From an uncultured Pelagibacteraceae bacterium (GTDB lineage: Bacteria; Pseudomonadota; Alphaproteobacteria; Pelagibacterales; Pelagibacteraceae), in the NCBI GenBank assembly GCA_902611815.1, contig CACMAZ010000004.1:1-64000 (forward strand): 64,000 nt of DNA, read 5' to 3'. The notes below the pieces were generated by a model. That model saw nothing but the letters and a program-made list of their open reading frames with translations, ran no database searches and had not been told where the DNA came from. The translations under genes were made by a program, and so were the position numbers. Shown here piece after piece: positions 8,955-18,766 of the stretch (position 1 is the first letter of the stretch; every line of letters starts with the position of its first letter).

Positions 8955-9032
8955 TTAGTTGTAAGACGAATAAATAACGAAAATTAATGCGATAATAAAC
9001 AAAAATAACAATATTTTATTGTTTAAATTCAT
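8955..9032 (-). CDS. Possible 25-residue membrane peptide
   Basis: A short frame with ATG at 9032 and TAA at 8957-8955 encodes MNLNNKILLFLFIIALIFVI followed by YSSYN: a basic/polar N terminus, one 15-18 residue hydrophobic helix and a polar tail. Only one base separates its stop from the DUF502 ATG (TAATATG), the spacing expected of coupled genes. No Shine-Dalgarno sequence is evident, and in AT-rich DNA hydrophobic frames arise by chance because T-rich codons encode Phe, Ile and Leu. Offered as a candidate only. Confidence 0.3.
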   Translation of the reverse strand: MNLNNKILLFLFIIALIFVIYSSYN

Positions 9033-9074
9033 ATATATTTTATAAATTATAATTAATACAAGAAAATAATTATT

Positions 9075-9893
9075 ATGGATAGAAGAAAATTTCTAAATAT
9101 AGTTGGTTGTGGATGTTGTGGGTATTTTCTTACATCATGTGGCACAGTACCAATAACAGATAGAAAACAATTAAAAATAATACCAGAAGCAAAACTAAAT
9201 GCACAAGCGGCAAAATTGTATGAGAAAGTCAAAGAAAAAGAAAAATTAAGCGATGATGTAAAATCACTTAATCTTATTAAGGAAATTGGAAAAAAAATGG
9301 AAGACTCAATTAGTCAATATTTTGAAAACAAAGATATTCCAGATCCAACATCTAACTTTCAATGGGAATATATATTGATAGATAATAAAAAAATGAAAAA
9401 TGCATGGTGTATGCCTGGAGGAAAAATAGCTGTTTATACAGGTATGCTAGAAATTACAAAAAATGAAGATGGTCTTGCTGCTGTAATGGGTCATGAGGTT
9501 GCTCATGCTGTAGCAAAACATTCTGTTGAAAGAGCAAGTAGAGGAGTTGTTTTACAAACAAGCACTCAATTATTAGATATATTTTCTGGAGGAAAACTTT
9601 CACAGGTAAATAGAACAACTGGTATGGATACAGTTGGACTGTTATCAAAAATTGGCATTATGAATCCGTTTACTCGTAAACAAGAGTCTGAAGCAGACTA
9701 CCTAGGTTTAATTTTTTCATCACTTTCTGGATATGATATTAGAGAGACTGTAAAAATCTGGGAAAGAATGAAAGAAGCTAACAAAGGTAAAGAGCCACCT
9801 GTTTTTATGAATACACATCCATCATCAAAACAAAGAATAGAAAATATAAATGGATGGATAGATAAAATAAGATTTGAATATCCACCAATTTAG
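9075..9893 (+). CDS. M48 family zinc metalloprotease, probable Tat lipoprotein
   Basis: Membrane-anchored peptidase probably working in envelope protein quality control, like BepA/LoiP. The zinc site HEVAHAVAKH lies near residue 140 and the third ligand in ESEADYLG near 207. The N terminus MDRRKFLNIVGCGCCGYFLTSC combines a twin-arginine motif (RRKFL) with a lipobox (LTSC), suggesting Tat export and lipidation. The 272-residue length fits single-domain M48 lipoproteins without TPR repeats. It stands alone on the plus strand, divergent from DUF502 (121 bases between them) and convergent with tRNA-Lys. The exact substrate is unknown. Confidence 0.88.
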   Translation: MDRRKFLNIVGCGCCGYFLTSCGTVPITDRKQLKIIPEAKLNAQAAKLYEKVKEKEKLSDDVKSLNLIKEIGKKMEDSISQYFENKDIPDPTSNFQWEYILIDNKKMKNAWCMPGGKIAVYTGMLEITKNEDGLAAVMGHEVAHAVAKHSVERASRGVVLQTSTQLLDIFSGGKLSQVNRTTGMDTVGLLSKIGIMNPFTRKQESEADYLGLIFSSLSGYDIRETVKIWERMKEANKGKEPPVFMNTHPSSKQRIENINGWIDKIRFEYPPI

Positions 9894-9906
9894 TTAACAA
9901 CTAAAT

Positions 9907-9909
<3 letters not shown>
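9885..9909. terminator. Perfect 11-base-pair palindrome between protease and tRNA-Lys
   Basis: The arms CCAATTTAGTT (9885-9895) and AACTAAATTGG (9899-9909) are exact reverse complements around the three-base loop AAC. The left arm covers the protease stop codon and the right arm covers the tRNA-Lys CCA end. No T-run follows on either strand, so intrinsic termination is not certain; it could instead define the tRNA precursor 3' end or protect both transcripts. Confidence 0.5.
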
Positions 9910-9982
<73 letters not shown>

Positions 9983-9996
9983 ATAAAGATCTGACT

Positions 9997-10024
9997 TTTA
10001 TAGTGATTATTTTTTAATTATCAA
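9997..10024 (-). promoter_or_regulatory. Probable promoter of tRNA-Lys
   Basis: On the minus strand TTGATA (10024-10019) and TATAAA (10002-9997) are separated by 16 bases, and the expected start site falls about 8 bases before the tRNA 5' end at 9982. It lies in the gap after tgt, so the tRNA can be transcribed on its own. Good sigma-70-like match, but AT-rich background lowers certainty. Confidence 0.5.
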
Positions 10025-10033
10025 TGCGAAATT

Positions 10034-11146
10034 TTATAACTTATTTGCGTATTTTCTATAAAATTTAGTAAAAGTGCCTCTTTTAATATTTTTTCTAATT
10101 TCAAACATTAATTCTTGATAAAAATTAATATTATTTAATGTAAGAATCATAGACCCCAACATCTCATTAGTGTTGAATAAGTGATTGATATAATTTTTAG
10201 AATATTTATTTAAATCAAAAATCTTTACTGATTTATCTAATGGTTTGTTGTCTTTTTTATATTTTGCGTTCCTAATATTAACTCTACCATCCCATGTAAA
10301 AGCTAAACCAGTTCTTCCAGCACGTGTAGGCAATACGCAGTCAAACATGTCAACACCGCGCATAACAGAGCCCAGTATGTCTGAAGGAGTACCAACACCC
10401 ATTAAATATCTTGGTTTATTAATAGGCATATAATTCTTAAGGTAATCTAAAACTTTAAACATCTCCTTTTGAGAGTCTCCAACTGCTAATCCTCCTATAG
10501 CATAACCATCAAATCCAATTTTTATTAATTCTTTTAAAGATTTTAATCGAAGATCACTGAACAAACCACCTTGAACAATGCCAAAAAGAGCCTTATGTCT
10601 GTTTTTACCAAATTCTTTTTTTGATCTTTTTGCCCATTGAGTTGATAAGTTTACTGCATTCAAGATAGTATCATAGCTAAGTGTTTTTCTTGGACATTCA
10701 TCTAATACCATAACAATATCTGAGTTTAGTTTTTTTTGAATTTTAATACTTTCTTCTGGACTTAATATAAATTTTTTTCCATCGATATGGGAATTAAATA
10801 TTGCACCTTTGGATTTATCAATTTTATTTAGTTTAGATAAGGACATTATTTGGTAACCACCAGAGTCAGTTAAGATGGGTAATTTACAGTTCATAAAATT
10901 GTGTAAACCACCGGCTTTTTTAATTCTATCTGCACCAGGTCTAATCATTAAATGATAGGTATTAGATAAAACAATTTGACTTCCTGTTTGAGCAACATCT
11001 TTAATAAAAGTTCCTTTAACAGTAGCCTGCGTTCCAACTGGCATAAATACAGGAGTATCTATAGTACCACGGCTAGTAATTATTTTACCTAATCTTGCAA
11101 ATTTATCTTCTTTAAGAACATTAAAATTAAATTTTTTTAATGCCAT
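10034..11146 (-). CDS. tgt: tRNA-guanine transglycosylase lacking all zinc ligands
   Basis: Exchanges guanine-34 for preQ1 in tRNAs with GUN anticodons, the insertion step of queuosine synthesis. The 370-residue TIM-barrel protein keeps TDSGGYQ (general-base Asp), VMVLDECP, GIVQGG, GGLAVGD and DMFDCVLPTR (nucleophile Asp). Unusually, the C-terminal zinc site is gone: where characterised enzymes have CxCxxC plus a distant His, this protein has Val307, Ile309, Leu312 and Asn338, with flanks (KPLDK, NHLF, NEMLG) well conserved. The fold is otherwise intact, so it is probably a functional enzyme with a metal-free subdomain. The cyclophilin gene lies 9 bases upstream. No other queuosine genes are in view. 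Confidence 0.95.
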   Translation of the reverse strand: MALKKFNFNVLKEDKFARLGKIITSRGTIDTPVFMPVGTQATVKGTFIKDVAQTGSQIVLSNTYHLMIRPGADRIKKAGGLHNFMNCKLPILTDSGGYQIMSLSKLNKIDKSKGAIFNSHIDGKKFILSPEESIKIQKKLNSDIVMVLDECPRKTLSYDTILNAVNLSTQWAKRSKKEFGKNRHKALFGIVQGGLFSDLRLKSLKELIKIGFDGYAIGGLAVGDSQKEMFKVLDYLKNYMPINKPRYLMGVGTPSDILGSVMRGVDMFDCVLPTRAGRTGLAFTWDGRVNIRNAKYKKDNKPLDKSVKIFDLNKYSKNYINHLFNTNEMLGSMILTLNNINFYQELMFEIRKNIKRGTFTKFYRKYANKL

Positions 11147-11155
11147 TAAATTAAG

Positions 11156-11707
11156 TTATTCTGATTTAAAAGATATTATCTTATCTGGATCGGTTACAGC
11201 TCCATTATTATTTGAGTCGCCCCTTTTAATTTTATCAACAAATTCCATTCCACTAGTTACTTTACCAAATACAGTATATTGTCTGTCTAAAAACGGAGCT
11301 GGTTGAAAACAAATAAAGAACTGGCTATTAGCGCTATCCGGGTTTTGAGATCTAGCCATCGACAATGTACCTCTCTCATGTGGTAAATTATTAAATTCAG
11401 CTTTTAAATCTGGTAAATCAGAACCACCCATACCTGCTCTATTTAAATCAAATTCTTTGCTGTCTGTATTACCAAATTGTACATCACCTGTCTGAGCCAT
11501 AAATCCATCTATTACTCTATGAAAAACGACTCCATCATATTTTCCTGAATTTGCCAATTCTTTTATTCTTTTAACATGGCCTGGGGCTACATCTGGAAAT
11601 AATTCAATTTTTACTTCACCATCTTTTAATTTTAAAATCATAGTATTTTCCTCCGCTGATAAATTAGAACTAATAAATAAAAATATTAAAATTAATACTC
11701 TAATCAT
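11156..11707 (-). CDS. Periplasmic cyclophilin-type peptidyl-prolyl isomerase
   Basis: Catalyses cis-trans isomerisation of X-Pro bonds in exported proteins. A signal peptide (MIRVLILIFLFISSNLSAEE) precedes a bacterial cyclophilin domain with FHRVIDGFMAQTGD, MARSQNPDSANSQFFIC and FGKVTSGMEFVDKI. Its 183-residue length fits PpiA/PpiB-like enzymes. It overlaps coaD by 8 bases upstream and is followed by tgt after 9 bases; this coaD-ppi-tgt order recurs in alphaproteobacteria. Strictly, ppiA (periplasmic) and ppiB (cytoplasmic) cannot be told apart by homology alone, so no symbol is given. Confidence 0.92.
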   Translation of the reverse strand: MIRVLILIFLFISSNLSAEENTMILKLKDGEVKIELFPDVAPGHVKRIKELANSGKYDGVVFHRVIDGFMAQTGDVQFGNTDSKEFDLNRAGMGGSDLPDLKAEFNNLPHERGTLSMARSQNPDSANSQFFICFQPAPFLDRQYTVFGKVTSGMEFVDKIKRGDSNNNGAVTDPDKIISFKSE

Positions 11708-12194
11708 TTAATTTTAATTTTAAATATTTTAATACAGTTTTTGTTGTAAATTTTTTAACATTTCCTTTCAAATCAGCTATCTCTTTTACTAATTTGGATG
11801 AAATAATTTGATTCTGAGGATCCGACATTAAAAAAACAGTTTCTACTTTATCATTTAATTTTTTATTCATACCAGACAATTGAAACTCATATTCAAAATC
11901 TGACGTTGCTCTAAGGCCCCTAAGTATAACATTTGACTTCATTTTTTTACAAAAATCTGTTGTTAGGGTATTAAATGTTACTACTTTGATTTGTTTTTTG
12001 TTGAATTTTAAATCATTAAAAAGAGATTTTTTTATAAGCGTTTCTCTTTCCTCAGCAGAAAATAAATAATTTTTGTTATTACCGTCAGAAATAGCAATAA
12101 TAAGATTATCAAAAATATTTAATGCTTTTTTGATTAAATCTATATGACCATAAGTAATTGGGTCGAAAGTACCAGGATAAATAACTTTTTTCAT
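11700..12194 (-). CDS. coaD: Phosphopantetheine adenylyltransferase
   Basis: Penultimate step of coenzyme A synthesis: ATP plus 4'-phosphopantetheine to dephospho-CoA. The 164-residue protein has the nucleotidyltransferase motif TYGH within YPGTFDPITYGHIDLI near residue 6, GLRATSDFEYEFQ near 92 and the ISSKLVKEIA motif near 129. Length is normal. The start touches the gyrA stop codon (one base shared), and the end overlaps the cyclophilin gene, making a gyrA-coaD-ppi-tgt operon on the minus strand. Confidence 0.96.
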   Translation of the reverse strand: MKKVIYPGTFDPITYGHIDLIKKALNIFDNLIIAISDGNNKNYLFSAEERETLIKKSLFNDLKFNKKQIKVVTFNTLTTDFCKKMKSNVILRGLRATSDFEYEFQLSGMNKKLNDKVETVFLMSDPQNQIISSKLVKEIADLKGNVKKFTTKTVLKYLKLKLND

Positions 12195-14737
12195 TATAGT
12201 AAGTTATCATCAATTTTGATGGCTGAAACAACTTTTTCATCACCTGACAATCTAATAATTCTTACTCCTTGGGTATTTCGACCAGCAATTCTTATTTCCT
12301 TTACTGCTACTCTAATTACCCTGCCTTTGTTTGTTGATATTAAGATTTCATCTCCTTCAAAAACAGGAAAAGAAGAAGATACATTTCCATTTCTTGACGA
12401 GTTTACAATGCCTATTATTCCTTTGCCGCCTCTATTAGTAACTCTAAACTCGTTTGAAGCTGTTCTTTTTCCAAAACCATTTTCTGTTACTGAAAGAATG
12501 TATTTGTCACCTTTTTTGCCATTTTTACTATCTTTATCTATAGTAGATAGAGATACAATTGCATCTTTTTCTTTTAGATTTATTCCCCTAATACCTTTTG
12601 AGGACCTTCCTTTAAACAATCTAATTTTTTCTACATTAAATCTTATAGATTTACCGTTTAAAGAACTAAGTATGACATCTTGATCTTCTCTACAAATTTT
12701 TACACCGATAATCTTATCATCAGGATCAAGTTTCATAGCTATTTTTCCAGATGCGTTTATATTGATAAAATCTTCCAGAGAGTTCTTTCTAATCTTGCCC
12801 TTAGACGTAGCAAAAACAATATTAAGATTTTTCCATTCTGATTTTTCTTCAGGGAGTGGCATTATAGAGCTTATAGATTGATGGTTTTTAAGTGGTAACA
12901 AATTATATAAAGATTTACCTCTAGATATGGATGTGCCCTCAGGTATTTTCCATGCTTTAAATTTGTATACTAATCCCTCTGTGGAGAAGAAGAGAACAGA
13001 AGTATGCGTATTTACTGATAAGGTTTGAACTACAGAGTCCTGTTCTCTAGTTTTAATTCCAGATTTTCCTTTGCCACCTCTTTTTTGTGCTCTTACACTA
13101 CTTAACGCACCTCGTTTGATATATCCCTGTAAAGTTACAGTTATTATTACAGACTCCTTTTGAATAGTTTCTTCAATATCGTAATTTAATATTGCATCAA
13201 TTATTTTTGTTCTTCTAGGAGTAGAGTATTTGTCTTTGACCAAATTTAAATCATCACTAATTACTTTTAATAGTACTTTTCTTGAAGAGAGAATTTTTTT
13301 ATATTGAATTATTAATTCTGAAAGTTTTTTAATTTCATTTTCTATTTCATTTATACCTAGTGCAGTAAGTTTTTGTAATCTTAATTCCAATATAGAATTT
13401 ACTTGTTCCTCAGAAAAAGAATAAGCTGAAGTAGAATTCTTATTACTAATCATTTTAATAAATTTTTGTGTTTTATTAATCTTCCATTTTGTTTTTATTA
13501 ATGTTTCTTTTGCTATTTCAGGATTTTTAGAATTTCTTATAATTTTTATTATTTTATCTATATTCTCAACTGCTACGGAAAGTCCTATCAAAATATGAGC
13601 TCTATCTTCTGCTTTTTTTAAATCAAATTTTGTTTTCTTTGTAACAACGTCTTCCCTAAATTTTAAAAAAGATTCTAGAAAATCCTTTAAGTTACAGTTT
13701 TTTGGTTTTCTATCTACTATAGCTAAAGTATTAAAACTGAATGAAGATTCTAGCGAAGTATATTTATAAAGTTGTCTCTTAACAGTTTCAGGCTCTGTAT
13801 TCCTTTTTAAATCAATGGCTACTCTGATACCTTCCCTATTTGATTCGTCTCTTATATCACTAATACCCTCAATTTTTTTGTCCCTGATTAGCTCTACAAT
13901 CTTCTCATTCAATGAAGATTTATTAATTTGATACGGAATATTAGTTATTACAAGCCTCTCTTTGCCATTTTTTAATTGTTCAATATTTATATCTCCTCTA
14001 ATTTTAAAAGAACCTCTTCCCGTTTTATATCCTGTTTTTATAATGTCTTTTCCAATTATAGTTCCTCCGGTTGGAAAATCTGGACCAGGTATATGTTTCA
14101 TCAATTCATTGATTTTAATATCTTTGTTGTGTATTAAAGCTAATGTTGCATTGATTACCTCGCTTAAATTGTGAGGAGGGATACTAGTTGCCATTCCAAC
14201 AGCTATACCTCCCGCGCCATTAACCAATAAGTTCGGATATTGAGCTGGTAAGACAACTGGTTCTTTTTCAGTTTCATCGTAATTACTTTTAAAATCGACT
14301 GTATTTTTTTCAATATCGTCAATTAAAAATTGAGAAATTTTTGAAAGCCTTGTTTCAGTATATCTCATTGCAGCAGGAGGATCTCCATCTACAGAGCCAA
14401 AATTTCCTTGACCATCTATAAGAGGTGTGCTCATTGAAAAATCTTGCACCATCCTAACTAAGGCATCATAAACTGCTTGATCTCCATGAGGGTGATATTT
14501 ACCAATTACATCACCGACAATTCTTGCAGATTTTCTAAATTGCTTTGACCAATCAAAACCACCTTTGTACATCGCATAAATTATTCTTCTGTGAACAGGT
14601 TTTAATCCATCTCTAATGTCAGGTAATGCTCTGCTAACAATTACGCTCATCGCGTAAGATAAATATGACGAGCTCATCTCGTCGTACATAGCTATAGGTT
14701 TAATTTTAGATTTTTGATCTATTTCACTTTTGTCCAT
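12194..14737 (-). CDS. gyrA: DNA gyrase subunit A
   Basis: Breakage-reunion subunit of gyrase, which introduces negative supercoils with GyrB. The 847 residues include the winged-helix/tower region with the catalytic tyrosine in [11 protein letters not shown] (near residue 123), the quinolone-determining stretch [21 protein letters not shown] in its usual form, and a C-terminal six-bladed DNA-wrapping domain introduced by the GyrA-box variant QKRGGKG. The quinolone-determining positions read His-Gly-Asp-Gln, with no obvious resistance change but Gln where E. coli has Ser. Six bases separate it from ssb, and it overlaps coaD by one. Confidence 0.97.
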   Translation of the reverse strand: MDKSEIDQKSKIKPIAMYDEMSSSYLSYAMSVIVSRALPDIRDGLKPVHRRIIYAMYKGGFDWSKQFRKSARIVGDVIGKYHPHGDQAVYDALVRMVQDFSMSTPLIDGQGNFGSVDGDPPAAMRYTETRLSKISQFLIDDIEKNTVDFKSNYDETEKEPVVLPAQYPNLLVNGAGGIAVGMATSIPPHNLSEVINATLALIHNKDIKINELMKHIPGPDFPTGGTIIGKDIIKTGYKTGRGSFKIRGDINIEQLKNGKERLVITNIPYQINKSSLNEKIVELIRDKKIEGISDIRDESNREGIRVAIDLKRNTEPETVKRQLYKYTSLESSFSFNTLAIVDRKPKNCNLKDFLESFLKFREDVVTKKTKFDLKKAEDRAHILIGLSVAVENIDKIIKIIRNSKNPEIAKETLIKTKWKINKTQKFIKMISNKNSTSAYSFSEEQVNSILELRLQKLTALGINEIENEIKKLSELIIQYKKILSSRKVLLKVISDDLNLVKDKYSTPRRTKIIDAILNYDIEETIQKESVIITVTLQGYIKRGALSSVRAQKRGGKGKSGIKTREQDSVVQTLSVNTHTSVLFFSTEGLVYKFKAWKIPEGTSISRGKSLYNLLPLKNHQSISSIMPLPEEKSEWKNLNIVFATSKGKIRKNSLEDFININASGKIAMKLDPDDKIIGVKICREDQDVILSSLNGKSIRFNVEKIRLFKGRSSKGIRGINLKEKDAIVSLSTIDKDSKNGKKGDKYILSVTENGFGKRTASNEFRVTNRGGKGIIGIVNSSRNGNVSSSFPVFEGDEILISTNKGRVIRVAVKEIRIAGRNTQGVRIIRLSGDEKVVSAIKIDDNLL

Positions 14738-14742
14738 AAAAT

Positions 14743-15186
14743 TTAAAAAGGTATATCGTCATCAAGATTATTGTCAGCTACTTGCGATACATCTTGATTA
14801 TTATTTGATGAAGTTAAATTGGAAGCGCCACCACCACCTCCTAACATTGTTAATGATGAGTTGTATCCTTGAATAACTATCTCAGTGGAATATTTATCTT
14901 GACCTGATTGTTCGTCTTTCCATTTTCTAGTAGTCAATTGACCTTCAACATAAATCTGTGCACCTTTTTTTAAGTATTGTTGGACTACATTAACTAGACC
15001 CTCATTAAATACAACCACACGGTGCCACTCCGTTTTTTCTTTTTTTTCTCCAGTATTTTTATCTTTCCAGCTTTGGCTGGTGGCTAAACTAAGTCTAGCA
15101 ACGCTTTTACCATTAACCATTTGTTTAATTTCAGGATCTGCGCCTAATCGTCCAATTAATAGTACTTTATTTAAACTTCCAGCCAT
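14743..15186 (-). CDS. ssb: Single-stranded DNA-binding protein
   Basis: Coats single-stranded DNA in replication and repair. The 147-residue protein has an OB fold beginning [18 protein letters not shown], with the conserved WHRVVVFN and [12 protein letters not shown] segments, a flexible glycine/asparagine linker, and the acidic tail DDDIPF that recruits partner enzymes. It is divergent from uvrA over a 74-base gap, the classical ssb/uvrA pairing. I see no alphaproteobacterial LexA box (GTTC-N7-GTTC) in that gap. gyrA follows after 6 bases. Confidence 0.97.
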   Translation of the reverse strand: MAGSLNKVLLIGRLGADPEIKQMVNGKSVARLSLATSQSWKDKNTGEKKEKTEWHRVVVFNEGLVNVVQQYLKKGAQIYVEGQLTTRKWKDEQSGQDKYSTEIVIQGYNSSLTMLGGGGGASNLTSSNNNQDVSQVADNNLDDDIPF

Positions 15187-15260
15187 AATATTTTAATGAT
15201 TTTATTATATCATAGAAAAGGTTTGATTATTAATAATATTGAAGTAAAGCAACAAAAAAG

Positions 15261-18137
15261 ATGATTAAAAAGATAGTTATTAAAGGGGCAAAAGAACATA
15301 ATTTGAGGAATATTTCTTTAGATATTCCAAAAGATAAGTTTGTAGTAATTACCGGTCTATCGGGATCAGGAAAATCATCTCTTGCTTTTGATACTATCTA
15401 TGCTGAGGGACAAAGAAGATATGTTGAAAGCTTATCTGCTTACGCGAGACAGTTTTTAGATAAAATGAAAAAGCCAAAGGTTGATTTAATAGAAGGTTTA
15501 AGCCCTGCAATATCTATTGAACAAAAAAATACATCAAAAAATCCTAGATCAACAGTAGCGACTGTTACTGAAATTTATGATTATATGAGAGTATTATTTG
15601 CAAGAGTTGGTGTCCCCTATTCACCATTTACTGGTAAAGAAATTAAATCACAAACAGTAACTCAAATTGTAGATAAAATTAAAACATTACCAAAAAAAAG
15701 TACTATTTATCTTTTTTCACCGATTGTGAGAGGTCGTAAGGGTGAATATAAAAAAGAAATTTTATCTTATAAAAAAAGAGGTTTTCGAAAAATTAAGATT
15801 GATGGCAAAATTTATGAAATAGACAACATTCCAGAATTAAATAAAAAAATAAAGCATGAAATAGAAATATTGGTTGATAGAATAATACTAAATTCTGATT
15901 TAGGTAATCGTTTAGCTGAAAGTATCGAAACCTCACTTAATTTATCTAATGGATTATTATATGTAGAATACGAAAACGAAACGTTACCAGCTAAATTTAG
16001 AAAAAAAGAAAAAATAATATTTTCTTCTAAATTTGCATGTCCTGAAAGCGGTTTTACTATAGAAGAAATTGAGCCAAGATTATTTTCATTTAATAGTCCA
16101 TATGGAGCATGTGTTGAATGCGATGGTATCGGTATAAAATTAAATGTGGATCCTAATCTTGTTGTTCCAAATGAGAAAAAGACAATTGCTGAAGGTGCGA
16201 TTGAGCCATGGTCTAAATCAAGCTCACTATATTATGCTCAAACATTATCGTCGTTAGCAAAACACTATAATTTTTCTTTAGATGAAAAATGGTCAAAATT
16301 ACCAAAAAAAATAAAGGATATAATTTTATATGGTTCAGATGAAGAGGAAATTAAATTTTCTTATGATGATGGATATGAAAAATATTCACATAAAAAAACT
16401 TTTGAAGGTGTAGTAAATAATCTTGAAAGAAGATATCTAGAGACTGATAGTGATTGGAAAAGAGAGGAAATATCACAATATCAATCAGATACTAAATGTG
16501 AGGCTTGTAACGGGTATAGATTAAAAGAAGAGGCATTATGTGTAAAAATAGACAATCAACACATAAGTGAAATATCTGAAAAATCTATTATAGATGCTGA
16601 AAAATGGTTCAAGTCTTTAAATGAAAAATTAGATGCAAGACAAATAAAAATTGCAGAACACATTCTAAAAGAAATAAATGAAAGACTCAATTTTTTATTA
16701 AATGTTGGATTGGATTATTTAACTTTATCAAGAGAGTCAGGCACTTTATCTGGTGGAGAGTCGCAAAGGATAAGGTTGGCTTCGCAAATTGGTTCTGGCT
16801 TAACCGGTGTTCTTTATGTGCTTGATGAACCATCTATAGGACTTCATCAGAAAGACAATGTAAAATTAATTAATGCTTTAAAAAGATTAAGAGATTTAGG
16901 TAACACTGTAATTGTAGTAGAGCATGATACTGAGACAATTGAAAATTCAGATTACATCATTGACTTAGGCCCAGAGGCTGGAAGTAAAGGTGGAGAAGTT
17001 ATAGCTCATGGTGGATTAGATGAGATAAAGAAAAATGAAAAAAGTATAACTGGTAAATACTTATGTAATAAATTTTATATACCAATACCAAAGAAAAGAA
17101 GATTAAGTAAGAATGGAAGATTTTTACAAATTCTTGGTGCTTCAGGTAATAATCTAAAAAACGTTGATCTAAAAATTCCTTTTGGGACTTTTACTTGTAT
17201 CACTGGTGTATCAGGTAGCGGTAAATCTACTTTAATTTTACAAACTTTATTTAATGCTTTGAATATGAGTTTGAATAATAACAAATCAAGAAAAATTCCT
17301 ATGCCATTTAAAGGATTTAAAGGAATTGAACTTATAGATAAAGTAATTGATATTGATCAATCACCAATAGGTAGAACCCCAAGATCTAACCCTGCTACTT
17401 ATACAGCTGCTTTCGGACCGATAAGAGATTGGTTTACTAATTTACCAGAGTCTAAAAGTAGAGGATATAAACCAGGTAGATTTTCATTTAACGTTAAAGG
17501 TGGTCGATGTGAAGCTTGTGAAGGAGATGGTGTTATAACTTATGAAATGCATTTTCTTCCTGACGTATATGTAACATGTGATGAATGTAAAGGAAGTAGA
17601 TACAATAGGGAAACTTTAGAAATTAAATTTAAAAATAAAAGTATAGCCGATGTATTAAACATGACTGTTGACGAAGGTTGTGATTTTTTTGAAAATATAT
17701 CAAATATTAGATCAAAATTACTGACACTTAAAAAGGTAGGACTTGGTTATATAAAAATTGGTCAACAGGCAACCACTTTATCTGGTGGAGAAGCACAACG
17801 AATTAAACTAGCTAAAGAATTGTCTAAAAGATCAACAGGTAGAACAATATATATTCTTGATGAGCCTACTACAGGATTACATCAACATGACATTAAAAAA
17901 CTTTTAGAAATTTTGCATACATTTGTTGCTACAGGTAATACAGTTATAGTTATAGAACATAATTTAGATGTGATAAAAACTGCTGATCACATTATAGATA
18001 TGGGCCCTGATGGTGGTGTAAAAGGTGGAGAAATTATCGCAGAGGGAAATCCAGAGAGTATTTGCAATGTTTCTAAAAGCTATACTGGTAAATTTTTAAA
18101 AAATTTACTTAATGGTAAATTTAAAAAAATTGCATAA
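15261..18137 (+). CDS. uvrA: Excinuclease ABC subunit A
   Basis: Damage-recognition ATPase of nucleotide excision repair. The 958 residues carry two ABC modules: Walker A GLSGSGKS near residue 32 and GVSGSGKST near 648, and signatures LSGGESQR and LSGGEAQR. The second zinc module is complete (CEACEGDG...CDECKGS). The first reads CPESGF...CVECDG, with Ser at one Cys position, a pattern I recall from other alphaproteobacteria. It is divergent from ssb. The PuuD-like gene begins 26 bases downstream on the same strand. Confidence 0.97.
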   Translation: MIKKIVIKGAKEHNLRNISLDIPKDKFVVITGLSGSGKSSLAFDTIYAEGQRRYVESLSAYARQFLDKMKKPKVDLIEGLSPAISIEQKNTSKNPRSTVATVTEIYDYMRVLFARVGVPYSPFTGKEIKSQTVTQIVDKIKTLPKKSTIYLFSPIVRGRKGEYKKEILSYKKRGFRKIKIDGKIYEIDNIPELNKKIKHEIEILVDRIILNSDLGNRLAESIETSLNLSNGLLYVEYENETLPAKFRKKEKIIFSSKFACPESGFTIEEIEPRLFSFNSPYGACVECDGIGIKLNVDPNLVVPNEKKTIAEGAIEPWSKSSSLYYAQTLSSLAKHYNFSLDEKWSKLPKKIKDIILYGSDEEEIKFSYDDGYEKYSHKKTFEGVVNNLERRYLETDSDWKREEISQYQSDTKCEACNGYRLKEEALCVKIDNQHISEISEKSIIDAEKWFKSLNEKLDARQIKIAEHILKEINERLNFLLNVGLDYLTLSRESGTLSGGESQRIRLASQIGSGLTGVLYVLDEPSIGLHQKDNVKLINALKRLRDLGNTVIVVEHDTETIENSDYIIDLGPEAGSKGGEVIAHGGLDEIKKNEKSITGKYLCNKFYIPIPKKRRLSKNGRFLQILGASGNNLKNVDLKIPFGTFTCITGVSGSGKSTLILQTLFNALNMSLNNNKSRKIPMPFKGFKGIELIDKVIDIDQSPIGRTPRSNPATYTAAFGPIRDWFTNLPESKSRGYKPGRFSFNVKGGRCEACEGDGVITYEMHFLPDVYVTCDECKGSRYNRETLEIKFKNKSIADVLNMTVDEGCDFFENISNIRSKLLTLKKVGLGYIKIGQQATTLSGGEAQRIKLAKELSKRSTGRTIYILDEPTTGLHQHDIKKLLEILHTFVATGNTVIVIEHNLDVIKTADHIIDMGPDGGVKGGEIIAEGNPESICNVSKSYTGKFLKNLLNGKFKKIA

Positions 18138-18163
18138 ATAATTAATTTTTGTTATATTTAGTT

Positions 18164-18766
18164 ATGGGAAATATTTTAAGCTCATTATCTAGAACTGTTC
18201 ATCTGTCGCTTATTCTATCTGTTGTTTTATTTTTGATTTTATTTTTTCAAAATGGTGGTTTTGATTTTGATACTTTATTCTGGAGTTGGTTATTTAGATA
18301 TATACACGTTTTAGTCGGAATAATGTGGATAGGTTTGTTATGGTATTTTAACTTTGTTCAAATACCAAATATGGCAAAAATTCCAGATGAGCATAAACCT
18401 GCAATTAGTAAAGTAATTGCTCCAGCGGCACTATTTTGGTTTAGATGGGCGGCTCTTGCAACAATCATTTCAGGGTTAATATTAGGTTATATAAACGGCT
18501 ATATACATGATGCAATGACATTAGGGATTATGTCAGGCGGTGGAAAAAGCACTGCTATAGGTATTGGAATGTGGCTGGGTATAATAATGGCATTCAATGT
18601 TTGGTTCGTTATATGGCCAAATCAAAAAAAAGCATTAGGAATTGTTGAAGTAGATGCAGACGCTAAAGCAAAATCAGCTAGAGTTGCAATGTTATTCTCT
18701 AGAACAAATACTTTGCTTTCATTACCAATGCTTTTAAGTATGGTTGTAGCGCAAAACCTTTATTAA
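18164..18766 (+). CDS. PuuD-like urate hydroxylase membrane domain, no cytochrome c domain
   Basis: Membrane protein matching the urate oxidase N-terminal family (PuuD). About 200 residues contain five or six hydrophobic helices, with WLFRYIHVLVGIMWIGLLWY and FWFRWAALATIISGLILG as the most family-like stretches. PuuD proteins oxidise urate at the membrane and normally carry a C-terminal c-type cytochrome (CxxCH); none is present here, and no purine-degradation genes are adjacent. Function in this organism is therefore uncertain. I use the ATG at 18164 (MGNILSS); a TTG at 18149 in the same frame is less likely. Its stop overlaps that of the convergent secF by 4 bases. Confidence 0.7.
   Translation: MGNILSSLSRTVHLSLILSVVLFLILFFQNGGFDFDTLFWSWLFRYIHVLVGIMWIGLLWYFNFVQIPNMAKIPDEHKPAISKVIAPAALFWFRWAALATIISGLILGYINGYIHDAMTLGIMSGGGKSTAIGIGMWLGIIMAFNVWFVIWPNQKKALGIVEVDADAKAKSARVAMLFSRTNTLLSLPMLLSMVVAQNLY

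Noticed and set aside
12144..12683. 179-residue open frame on the plus strand
   Set aside because: Lies antisense to the well-conserved C-terminal part of gyrA and has no recognisable domain; it is a shadow frame.
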